A program made the translations under genes and the position numbers. Positions 56,196 through 64,000 of a DNA stretch of 64,000 bases are shown piece after piece. This DNA comes from Phenylobacterium sp. J367 (GTDB lineage Bacteria; Pseudomonadota; Alphaproteobacteria; Caulobacterales; Caulobacteraceae), in assembly GCF_024699985.1 (NCBI RefSeq), contig NZ_JAJONA010000001.1:1860001-1924000 (forward strand). The letters run 5' to 3'. How positions within the stretch are numbered: the first letter of the stretch is position 1; each line of letters begins with the position of its first letter. The notes under the pieces are model-generated. The model did not search any database, had not been told where the DNA came from, and saw nothing but the letters and a program-made list of their open reading frames with translations.

Positions 56196-57014
56196 ATGAA
56201 GGACATGCCCGCCGCCCACGCCGTCACCCCGCCGCAGCCCCGGGAATATCCCGGCGTGAACTGGGTCGGCCTGCGGACCCTCTACGCCCGCGAGGTGCGG
56301 CGGTTCATGAAGGTGGGGATGCAGACGCTGGCCGCCCCGGTGGTGACGGCGCTGCTCTACATGCTGGTGTTCGTGGTCGCGGTGGGCGGCGGCCGGCCGG
56401 TGCACGGGGTCGAGTATGGGACCTTCGTGGCGCCCGGCCTGGTCATGATGCAGATCCTCTCCAACGCCTTCGCCAATTCGTCGTCGAGCCTGCTGCAGGC
56501 GAAGTTCAACGGCCTGATGGGGGACTTCCTGACCCCGCCCCTGACGCCCGCCGAGCATGTGGTCGGCTTCGGCCTGGGCGCCGCCACGCGCGGGATCGTC
56601 GTGGGCGCGGTCAGCCTTGCGGCCATCCTGCCGTTCGCCCGTCTGCCGGTCGCCCAGCCGTGGGCGATCCTGTTCTTCGGGCTCGGCGCGGCGCTGATCA
56701 TGGGCTTCATCGGCATCATGGCCGGGCTGTGGGCCGAGAAGTTCGACCACATGGCCGCGGTCACCAACTTCGTCATCATGCCGATGACCTTCCTGTCGGG
56801 GACCTTCTACCTGGTGGAGCGCCTGCCGGAGCCGTTCCGCACGGCCAGCCACTTCAACCCGTTCTTCTATCTGATCGACGGCTTCCGCTACGGCTTCGTC
56901 GGCCAGGCCGAGGGCTCGCTCGTGGTGGGCGTGACCATGACGATCGCGCTGGTCCTGGCGACCGGCTGGGCCTGCTTGTGGATGTTCCGGTCCGGGTACA
57001 AGATCAAAACCTGA
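56196..57014 (+). CDS. ABC-2 type transporter permease without adjacent ATPase
   Basis: About 272 aa from MKDMPAAHAVTPPQPREYPG, with six helices typical of ABC-2 permeases (TLAAPVVTALLYMLVFVVAV, FVAPGLVMMQILSNAFANSS, IMPMTFLSGTFYLVERLPEP). The family includes exporters of polysaccharides, drugs and lipids, such as the YadH group. No ATP-binding partner gene is next to it, so the ATPase must be encoded elsewhere. ATG at 56205 is an alternative start. Confidence 0.85.
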   Translation: MKDMPAAHAVTPPQPREYPGVNWVGLRTLYAREVRRFMKVGMQTLAAPVVTALLYMLVFVVAVGGGRPVHGVEYGTFVAPGLVMMQILSNAFANSSSSLLQAKFNGLMGDFLTPPLTPAEHVVGFGLGAATRGIVVGAVSLAAILPFARLPVAQPWAILFFGLGAALIMGFIGIMAGLWAEKFDHMAAVTNFVIMPMTFLSGTFYLVERLPEPFRTASHFNPFFYLIDGFRYGFVGQAEGSLVVGVTMTIALVLATGWACLWMFRSGYKIKT

Positions 57015-57035
57015 CGCCGCACTCCGGGGGGACGC

Positions 57036-57530
57036 ATGACGGTCGCCAGTTCCGCGGTGGCGCCCGGTCTCGCGCCCCTGCCGGTGATCCTGAAGGCCGG
57101 CCTGCTCGGCGGCCTCGTGGACTTCATCTACGCCTGCGGCGTCGCCGCCGCGAACGGCAGGCCCGCCACCCGGCCCTGGCAGAGCGTCGCCTCGGGCTGG
57201 CTCGGCAAGCCGTCCTTCGACATGGGCTGGACCTCGGTGGCGCTGGGCGTGGTCACCCACTTCGCCATCGCCACGACCATGGCGCTGGCCTTCGCGCTGG
57301 CCGCCAGCCGGGTCGCGGTCCTGACCCGCCGGCCGCTGGTCAGCGGCCTCGCCTACGGCGTCGTCCTCTACCTGGTCATGTACGGCGTGGTGCTGCCTGG
57401 GAGGTTCGGGGCGCCGTTCCCGAACTGGCAGGGGATCCAGACCGTGGCCGACATCTGCGCCCACCTGGGCGTCGGTGTCGTCATCGCCCTCGTGATCGCC
57501 CGTGTACGTCTGTCACGCGCGCAAGATTGA
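57036..57530 (+). CDS. Four-helix integral membrane protein, unknown family
   Basis: An intact 164-aa membrane protein. Hydrophobic segments are around PLPVILKAGLLGGLVDFIYA, VALGVVTHFAIATTMALAFA, SGLAYGVVLYLVMYGVVLPG and ICAHLGVGVVIALVIARVRL. The arrangement is similar to DUF1440/YagU-type proteins, but I cannot assign it with certainty. It follows the ABC-2 permease by 21 bp and precedes argD; the argD open frame overlaps its end, but the true argD start is 89 bp later. Confidence 0.65.
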   Translation: MTVASSAVAPGLAPLPVILKAGLLGGLVDFIYACGVAAANGRPATRPWQSVASGWLGKPSFDMGWTSVALGVVTHFAIATTMALAFALAASRVAVLTRRPLVSGLAYGVVLYLVMYGVVLPGRFGAPFPNWQGIQTVADICAHLGVGVVIALVIARVRLSRAQD

Positions 57531-57618
57531 CACACCCCCGTTAGAGGTCGAAAACGCCAAGCCTTCCGGTCCCCGCCGCCACGCGACGGGGACACTTCCT
57601 TTTTGGAGGGCTGCCAAG

Positions 57619-58845
57619 GTGACCGACAACGCCACCACCCCCGCCGTTCCCAGCGACCACATCATGGGCGTCTACGCGCGCGCCCCGCTGGCGTTCGAGC
57701 GAGGCGAGGGCGTCCGACTGTTCACCACGGAGGGCGAGGCCTACCTCGACTGCATGGCCGGCATCGCGGTGACCGCGCTGGGCCACAGCCACCCGAAGCT
57801 GGTGCAGGCGCTGAAGGACCAGGGCGAGAAGCTCTGGCACACCTCCAACATCTTCAAGATCCCGCAGCAGGAGACGCTCGCCGCCCTCCTGACCGAGACG
57901 ACCTTCGCCGACGTGGTGTTCTTCACCAACTCAGGCGCCGAGGCGATCGAGTGCGCGATCAAGACCGCCCGCAAGCACCACTGGGCGAACGGCCACCCGG
58001 AGAGGATCGACATCGTCGGCTTCGACGGCTCGTTCCACGGCCGGACGATCGCGGCGATCTTCGCGGCCAATAACCCGACCTATGTGGAAGGCTTCGGCCC
58101 ACCGCCTCCGGGGTTCGTCGGCGCGAAGTTCGGCGACGTCGAGGGGCTGAAGAAGCTCGTCGGGCCGACCACCGCGGCCATCCTGCTGGAGCCCGTGCAG
58201 GGCGAGGGCGGGGCCCGGTCCTGGACCGAGGCCCAACTCAAGGAGATCCGCCAGCTCTGCGACGAGACCGGCACGCTCCTGATCTACGACGAGATCCAGT
58301 GCGGCCTCGGGCGGACGGGCAAGCTCTTCGCCTACGAGTGGGCGGACGGCGCGGCGAACCCGGACATCATGGCGGTGGCCAAGGCGCTGGGCGGCGGCTT
58401 CCCGGTCGGCGCGTGCCTGGCGACCATCGACGCGGCCAAGGGCATGACCCCCGGCTCCCACGGCTCCACCTACGGCGGCAACCCGCTGGCCATGGCCGTC
58501 GGCCTGGCCTCGGTGGAGGAACTCGTGAAGCCCGAGCTGATGGAGCACGTCCGCGAGGTCGCCGGCTACTTCACCCAGCAGCTCAGCGGCCTGAAGGACC
58601 GCTACCCGGACGTCGTCGTCGACATCCGCGGCAAGGGCCTGCTGATCGGGATCAAGCTCGCCACGCCGAACCGCGAGTTCATGCAGCACGCCCGCGACGA
58701 GAAGCTGCTCATCGCCGGCGGCGGGGACAACTGCGTGCGGCTGCTTCCGCCGCTGGTGATCTCCATCGAGGAAGCCTCCGAAGCCATCAGCAAGCTGGAG
58801 CGCGCCTGCGAGACGGCGCGGGCCAAGGCGAAGGCGGCGGCGTGA
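57619..58845 (+). CDS. argD: Acetylornithine aminotransferase
   Basis: About 408 aa from the GTG at 57619 (GGAGGG upstream). Class III PLP aminotransferase: [71 protein letters not shown], and the PLP lysine in [15 protein letters not shown]. It converts N-acetylglutamate semialdehyde to N-acetylornithine and often also serves in lysine synthesis. The stop overlaps argF (GTGA). The pair, followed later by hslO, matches the gcrA-linked order seen in Caulobacteraceae. Confidence 0.95.
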   Translation: MTDNATTPAVPSDHIMGVYARAPLAFERGEGVRLFTTEGEAYLDCMAGIAVTALGHSHPKLVQALKDQGEKLWHTSNIFKIPQQETLAALLTETTFADVVFFTNSGAEAIECAIKTARKHHWANGHPERIDIVGFDGSFHGRTIAAIFAANNPTYVEGFGPPPPGFVGAKFGDVEGLKKLVGPTTAAILLEPVQGEGGARSWTEAQLKEIRQLCDETGTLLIYDEIQCGLGRTGKLFAYEWADGAANPDIMAVAKALGGGFPVGACLATIDAAKGMTPGSHGSTYGGNPLAMAVGLASVEELVKPELMEHVREVAGYFTQQLSGLKDRYPDVVVDIRGKGLLIGIKLATPNREFMQHARDEKLLIAGGGDNCVRLLPPLVISIEEASEAISKLERACETARAKAKAAA

Positions 58846-59777
58846 CCCAGGTCCGGCACTTCCTCGACCTCTGGCGGCTCGACGGCGCGGAGCTGCGGGT
58901 CATCCTCGACGACGCCCGGGCGCGCAAGAAGGCCCGCCTCGGCTGGCCGAAGGGCAAGCCCGACGCCGACCGCCCGGCCGACGGCCGGACGCTGGCCATG
59001 ATCTTCGAGAAGCACTCCACCCGGACCCGCTTCTCGTTCGACGCGGCCATGCGCCAGCTCGGCGGCGACGTGATCATCTCCAACGCGTCCGAGATGCAGC
59101 TCGGCCGCGGCGAGCCGATCGAGGACACCGCCCGCGTGCTCTCGCGGATGGTCGACGCGATCATGATCCGCGCCAACTACCACGAGGACGTGGAGCGCCT
59201 GGCGCTGGCGTCCACAGTGCCGGTGATCAACGGTCTGTCCGACAAGGGCCACCCCTGCCAGATCCTCGCCGACCTGCTCACCTTCGAGGAGCACTTCGGC
59301 AAGGTGGAGGGCAAGACGCTGGCCTGGGTCGGCGACGGCAACAATGTCTGTGCGAGCTTCATCCACGCGGCGCCGAAGCTGGGCTTCAGGCTGAACATCG
59401 CCAGCCCGGCCATCTATCACCCGGACCTGGTCGACCTGGCGCGCGCCCAGGAGCAGCAGGGCCGCGTCATGACCACCCACGACCCGCGCGAGGCGGTTCG
59501 CGGCGCCGACTGCGTGATCACCGACACCTGGGTCTCCATGGGCGACACCGACCATGACGAGCGCCTGGAGGCGCTGGAGCCTTACCAGGTCGACGAGAAG
59601 CTGATGGCGCTGGCCAATCCCAACGCCGGCTTCCTGCACTGCCTGCCTGCCCACCGCGGGGAGGAGGTGACGGACGAGGTGATCGACGGCCCGCGCAGCC
59701 TGATCTGGGACGAGGCGGAGAACCGCATCCACGCCCAGAAGTCGATCCTTGCCTGGTGCTTCGGCGCCATCGGCTGA
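58842..59777 (+). CDS. argF: Ornithine carbamoyltransferase
   Basis: An intact 311-aa protein. Carbamoyl-phosphate motif: [40 protein letters not shown] and the ornithine-binding [20 protein letters not shown] (HCLP) complete the active site. It makes citrulline from ornithine and carbamoyl phosphate. The GTG start lies inside the argD stop. Confidence 0.97.
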   Translation: MTQVRHFLDLWRLDGAELRVILDDARARKKARLGWPKGKPDADRPADGRTLAMIFEKHSTRTRFSFDAAMRQLGGDVIISNASEMQLGRGEPIEDTARVLSRMVDAIMIRANYHEDVERLALASTVPVINGLSDKGHPCQILADLLTFEEHFGKVEGKTLAWVGDGNNVCASFIHAAPKLGFRLNIASPAIYHPDLVDLARAQEQQGRVMTTHDPREAVRGADCVITDTWVSMGDTDHDERLEALEPYQVDEKLMALANPNAGFLHCLPAHRGEEVTDEVIDGPRSLIWDEAENRIHAQKSILAWCFGAIG

Positions 59778-59844
59778 TCTTCTCCACATGACATCGCCCC
59801 CCGGCGCGCCCTTAGCTTGGCGCGTTGGGGGGGAGTTCGTCCGC

Positions 59845-61484
59845 ATGAAGCCCATTTCCGCCGCCGGCGCCGTCCTGCTGGCCGCCAGCCCCGCGCTGGG
59901 CCAGACCGTCGCGCGCCCGGCCATCCAGCCGCCCGCGCCGGCCGAGGCGCGCCTCGACAGCATCTTCGCCATCTGGAACCGGCCCGACGCGCCGGGCTGC
60001 GCGCTCGGCGTCGCCCAGCAGGGCAGGGTTGTCATGACCCGCGCCTGGGGCGCGGCCGATCTCGAGCACGGGGTCCGCAACACGCCTGAGACGGTCTTCG
60101 AGAGCGGCTCGGTGGCCAAGCAGTTCACCGCCGCCGCCCTGCTCACCCTCGTCCAGGAGGGCAAGGCCGCGCTCACCGACGACGTGCGGACGTACATCCC
60201 GGAGATGCCGGACTACGGCGCGGTGATCACGCTGGAGCACCTGCTGAACCACACGAGCGGCCTGCGGGACTGGGGGAGGTAGCCCAGATCGGCGGCTGGC
60301 CCCGCACGTCCCGGGTCTACACCAACGACGAGGCCCTGCAGCTCATCGTCCGCCAGACGAAGCTGAACTACGAGCCGGGGGCGGAGTATGCCTACACCAA
60401 CAGCGGCTACACCCTCGCCGCCGCGGTGGTGCAGCGGATCAGCGGCCAGTCGCTGGCCCAGTTCACCCAGGAACGGCTCTTCCGGCCGTTGGGCATGGGC
60501 AAGACCCAGTGGCGCGACGACTTCCGCCGCGTGGTCCGTGGCCGCGCCATCGCCTATCGCTGGACCGGCAAGGCCTGGGAGCAGGACATGCCGTTCGAGG
60601 ACACCTACGGCCACGGCGCCCTGCTGACCACGGTGGGCGACCTGCTGGTCTGGAACGAGGCGCTGACGGCGGGCCGGCTCGGGCCGGTGGTCACCGCCGA
60701 GCTGCAGCGGCAATCGAAGCTCAACGACGGCCGGACCATCGCCTCCGCCCGCGGCCTCTTCGTCGACCGGCACTACAGCAACCTCGAGATCGCCCACGGT
60801 GGCGCGACCGCCGGCTACCGCACCTGGCTGGCGCGCTATCCGGAACGCGGGTTCTCGGTGGCTCTGCTCTGCAATGCCGCCGACGCCAGTTCCGGCGACC
60901 TGGGCCACAAGGTGGTGGACGCGTATCTCCCGCCGCCGCCGATCAATGCGCCTGAGCCGTCGAAGCCCGCCTCGGAGGCGCTGGAGGGTCGGGCAGGGGG
61001 CTACCTCGACGAGCGCACGGGCCTGGTTTCGACGCTCACCGTCCGCGACGGTTCCCTCGTCCTGCGCGGGCTGTCCCCGCTGACGCCGGTGGCGCCCGGC
61101 CGGTACAGCCTGGCCGGCGGGGAGGTGGTCTTCGCGCCTGACGGCGGCTTCGAGCGCCGCACCGCCGAGGGCGAGGCCCAGCGGTACCGGAAGATCGCCA
61201 CCTGGTCCCCGACGCCCCAGGAGCTGAGCGCCGCGGCCGGCCGCTATGCGAGCGCCGAGGCGGACGCCACGCACATCCTAACACTGCGCGACGGCAAGCT
61301 GACGCTGACGCCGGAGGACCGGCCCAGCGCCGCCGTGGCCCTGACGCCCATCTACCAGGACGCCTTCCGGATCAGCGGGGCGGACACGGTGCGCCTGATC
61401 CGCGGCCAAGGCGGCCGGGTCGAGGGTCTGAGCTTCTGGGGCCCGCGCATCCGCGACCTCAGGTCGGTGCGGGTCTCCGACTGA
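59845..61484 (+). CDS. Exported serine hydrolase, class C beta-lactamase/esterase-like
   Basis: About 546 aa after adding one G near 60276. A signal peptide (MKPISAAGAVLLAASPALGQ) precedes the beta-lactamase-like domain: SGSVAKQF (S-x-x-K with the nucleophile), the tyrosine motif YAYTNSGY (Y-x-N), and EIAHGGATAGYRTW (H-x-G). The C-terminal 170 aa form extra beta-rich domains seen in DAP/esterase-type relatives. Such enzymes are mostly esterases or D-aminopeptidases; beta-lactam hydrolysis cannot be inferred. It follows argF by 67 bp. Confidence 0.85.
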
Positions 61485-61567
61485 ACCCTGCGGCCAGTCG
61501 CCGCCTCGCCGAACGCCGTCCGCAGGAGGAAGCTCGACACACGGATTCCTCTACCTATATGGGGCCG

Positions 61568-62477
61568 ATGCTTACTTCCCAGATTCCCGACGACCTGGTC
61601 GGCGCCTTCCAGATCGAGGGCGAGCCGGTGCGCGGCCGCGTGGCCCGCCTGGGCTCCTCGGTCGACGAGATCCTGCGTGCGCACGACTATCCCGAGCCGG
61701 TGGCGAACCTGCTGGGCGAGGCCTGCGCGCTCGCCGCCCTCGTGGGCTCCAACCTGAAGTTCGACGGCCGCCTGATCGTCGAGGCCCGCGGCGCGGGCCC
61801 GGTGCGCTATGTGGTCGCCGACTACGACACCTCCGGCGGCCTGCGCGGCTACTGCCGGTTCGACCCCTGACGAGGTGGCCGAGGCGTCCGCCGGCTTCGT
61901 GCGCCCGGGGGCCAAGAGCCTGCTGGGCGAGGGCGTCTTCCTGATGACCGTCGACCAGGGCCCGGACATGGACCGCTACCAGGGCGTCACCGCCATCGAG
62001 GGCGAGACCCTGGCGCTCTGCGCCGAGCAGTACTTCGCCCAGTCCGAGCAGACGCCGACCCGCGTGCGACTGGCCGTCGGCCAGTCCGACGTGGGCGAGG
62101 GCCTGAAGTGGCGCGCCGGCGGCGTGCTGATCCAGAACATCGCCGAGGACGACGCCCGGGGCCCCACCGAGGAGGCCTGGACCCGCACCCAGGCGCTGTT
62201 CGAGACGATCGGCGAGGACGAGCTGATCGACAGCCTGCTCTCGTCCAACCACCTGCTGTTCCGCCTCTTCCACGAGGACGGGGTGCGGGTATTCGGCTCC
62301 CAGCCGCTGCGCGCCTTCTGCCGGTGCTCGCAGGACCGGATCGAGACGGTGCTGAAGTCGTTCCCGCCCGAGGACCGCGAAGGCATGATCGAGGCCGACG
62401 GCAAGATCCACGTGACCTGCGAGTACTGCAGCCACGTCTACGCCGTGGAGCCCGCGACGCTCGACCAGGCGGCCTGA
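61568..62477 (+). CDS. hslO: Redox-regulated chaperone Hsp33
   Basis: About 302 aa after removing one extra C near 61866. The N-terminal domain opens MLTSQIPDDLVGAFQIEG and has HDYPEPVANLLGEACALAAL. The C-terminal zinc centre is complete: FCRCSQDRIETVL (C-x-C) and CEYCSHVY (C-x2-C), with the FPPEDREGMIEADGKIHVTC segment between. Oxidation releases zinc and activates the holdase. The start at 61568 gives the usual N-terminus. Confidence 0.95.
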
Positions 62478-62515
62478 CGCCGGTCGCTCCCCCTCCCGAC
62501 GGGGAGGAACGGCGC

Positions 62516-62912
62516 CTACGGCCTCAACGGCTCCTTCGTCGCCATCACCGGCCGCCAGTTGCGGACCTCGGCCTTCATGATGCCGTCCCGGATGGCCGGG
62601 TCGGCGGCCAGCAGCGCCCGGGCCGCCGCCATGTCGGCCGCCTTGACGATCGCCATGCCGCCGCCCTCGGGGTCGGTGGTCGGGCCGGCGGCGACGACCA
62701 CGCCCTCGCCGAACAGCCGGGTCATATAGGGCGCCGTGCGGCGCCAGGCCCTGCGCGGACATCGGCTGGCCGGTCTTCCAGGCCGGACCGGCGCTGTAGA
62801 CGATCAGGTAGTAGGTCGGCGGCGGGGCCGGCGCGGGCGCGCCCTGCGCCAGGGCCGGTGCGGCGAGGAGCGTCCCCCAGGCCACGGCGGCGATGAGCCC
62901 AAGCTTGATCAT
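62516..62912 (-). CDS. Exported YciI-like protein
   Basis: About 131 aa after removing one extra C near 62735. A signal peptide (MIKLGLIAAVAWGTLLAAPA) precedes a YciI/YCII-type ferredoxin-like domain (YYLIVYSAGPAWKTGQPMSA, MTRLFGEGVVVAAGPTTD, DPAIRDGIMKAEVRNWRPVM). YciI domains are usually cytoplasmic enzymes or dimer modules; a secreted version is less common. Biochemical function is unknown. It is convergent with hslO. Confidence 0.75.
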
Positions 62913-62962
62913 GGCCGCACCGTAGCGCGGTGCGGCGTCGTTGAGAACGGCGTTCGGCGGCC

Positions 62963-64000
62963 TCAGGCCGCGTCCAGCGCCCGGGACACGTCACGCACCA
63001 GGTCGCCGGCGCCCTCCAGGCCGACGCTCATCCGCACCCACCCGTCGGTGAGGCCGATCTGCAGGCGCTCGGCCTCGGGCACCGAGCGGTGCGTGGTGGT
63101 GGCCGGATGGGTCGCCATCGACTTGGCGTCGCCCAGGTTGTTGGAGATGTCGACGATCTGCAGGGCGTCCAGGAAGCGCCAGGCGGCGGCCTGGGAGCCC
63201 AGGTCGAAGGCTAGGACGTTGCCGCCGCCGGTCATCTGGTTGGCGATGATGCCGGCCTGCGGATGGTCCGGCCGGCCGCAGTAGATCACCTTCCTCGCCT
63301 TGGCGTGCGCGCCGACCGCATCGGCCACGCGCGCGGCGTTCAGGCTCTGCTGGCGCACGCGCAGGTCCAGGGTCTCCAGGCCCTTCAGCAGCACCCAGGC
63401 GTTGAACGGCGAAAGCGCCGGGCCGGTGTGGCGCAGCAGGTCCTTGTAGGACTCGGTCATAAGTTGCTCGGCGCCGAGGATCGCCCCGCCCAGCACCCGG
63501 CCCTGGCCGTCGATGTGCTTGGTCGCCGAATAGACGACCACGTCGGCGCCCAGCGCCAAGGGCTTCTGGAAGATCGGGGTGGCGAAGACATTGTCCACGA
63601 CGAGCCTGGCGCCGGCCGCGTGCGCGATCTCGGCCACGGCGCCGATGGCGGTGATCTCCAAAAGCGGGTTGGCCGGGCTCTCCACCAGGAACGCTTTGGT
63701 GTTGGGCCGGACGGCGTTCTTCCAGGCCTCCAGGTCGGTGGCGTCCACATAGGTCGCCTCGACGCCGAACCTGGGCAGCCATTCCGAGACGATCCAGCGG
63801 CAGGAGCCGAACAGGGCGCGGCCCGCCACCAGGTGGTCGCCGGCCTTCAAGAGGCCCATCAGCGCCATGTGCACCGCGCTCATGCCGGACGCGGTCGCCC
63901 GGCAGACGTCGGCGCCCTCGATCAGCGCCAGGCGTTCCTCGAAGATCTGCGTCGTGGGGTTGCCGAAGCGCTGGTAGATGAAGCCCGGGTCGTCGCCCGA
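62963..64000 (-). CDS. metZ: O-succinylhomoserine sulfhydrylase, 5' end missing
   Basis: The visible 345 residues run from SGDDPGFIYQRFGNPTTQIF to the stop at 62963; the N-terminal 50 or so residues lie beyond the window. This is a Cys/Met PLP enzyme: ATASGMSAVHMAL, WIVSEWLPRFGVEATYVD, VESPANPLLE, and the PLP lysine in VVYSATKHIDGQGRVLGG. IANQMTGGGNVLAFDLGS follows. The YSATKHIDGQG pattern favours MetZ (homocysteine from O-succinylhomoserine and sulfide) over cystathionine gamma-synthase. Confidence 0.9.
   Translation of the reverse strand, partial: SGDDPGFIYQRFGNPTTQIFEERLALIEGADVCRATASGMSAVHMALMGLLKAGDHLVAGRALFGSCRWIVSEWLPRFGVEATYVDATDLEAWKNAVRPNTKAFLVESPANPLLEITAIGAVAEIAHAAGARLVVDNVFATPIFQKPLALGADVVVYSATKHIDGQGRVLGGAILGAEQLMTESYKDLLRHTGPALSPFNAWVLLKGLETLDLRVRQQSLNAARVADAVGAHAKARKVIYCGRPDHPQAGIIANQMTGGGNVLAFDLGSQAAAWRFLDALQIVDISNNLGDAKSMATHPATTTHRSVPEAERLQIGLTDGWVRMSVGLEGAGDLVRDVSRALDAA

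Noticed and set aside
57502..57618. Upstream start of argD inside the membrane-protein gene
   Set aside because: GTG at 57619 has a ribosome-binding site and begins just ahead of the conserved domain.

Overview
The window is a high-GC (about 70 percent) alphaproteobacterial chromosome segment, most likely from Caulobacteraceae and probably Phenylobacterium or a close relative. The evidence is a clear GcrA cell-cycle regulator followed by argD-argF-hslO, an EipA (DUF1134) envelope protein with a perfect CtrA box (TTAA-N7-TTAA) upstream, a B3 metallo-beta-lactamase of the type known from Caulobacter, DUF2093 next to xseA, and an XRE regulator and HWE kinase of alphaproteobacterial type. I see no IS element, prophage, CRISPR array or plasmid gene. 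The content is mostly core chromosome.

Layout. 1-2.5 kb: a periplasmic sugar-oxidation locus (DUF1080 hydrolase, gluconate-2-dehydrogenase subunit 3, GMC dehydrogenase). 2.5-15.4 kb: HWE kinase, tRNA-Ser(GGA), a TPR/cytochrome-like pair, small conserved proteins, an MHS transporter, LepA, EipA, a kelch-like protein and a VOC protein. 15.4-24.2 kb: the translation block infC / rpmI-rplT / pheS-pheT, interrupted by a metallo-beta-lactamase and two paralogous MFS transporters. 24.2-41.5 kb: envelope and nucleotide-sugar genes (GT9, GT4, sqdB-like, galU, glmS, glmM, ugd, phosphohexomutase, kdsD) plus gpmA. 41.5-46.4 kb: a deaminase, a pentapeptide-repeat protein and a four-gene PepSY-DUF2271-DUF4198-apbE operon behind a 17-bp Fur-like palindrome. 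46.5-53.5 kb: HSP20 with a possible ROSE thermometer, two exported methyltransferase-fold paralogues, SCP2, a hydrolase with a histone-H1-like tail, an IMPase, an XRE regulator and a LpxL-like acyltransferase. 53.6-64 kb: DUF2093, xseA, gcrA, ABC-2 permease, argD-argF, a serine hydrolase, hslO and partial metZ.

The most promising biology is the putative iron-controlled flavinylation operon (43.3-46.4 kb). It has an ApbE flavin transferase and a DUF2271 protein carrying a near-consensus flavinylation motif. Other points of interest are the H1-tailed hydrolase, the exported methyltransferase pair, the cell-cycle boxes near gcrA and eipA, the ATT start of infC, and the inverted repeats that supply gene ends.

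Sequence quality is a major caveat. I count 32 one-base indels, nearly all in or beside short G or C runs, breaking 23 of 71 protein genes, including essential pheS, pheT, glmS and glmM. In each case restoring one base rebuilds a normal family protein and makes the gene length divisible by three, so I read them as sequencing errors and annotate the full genes.
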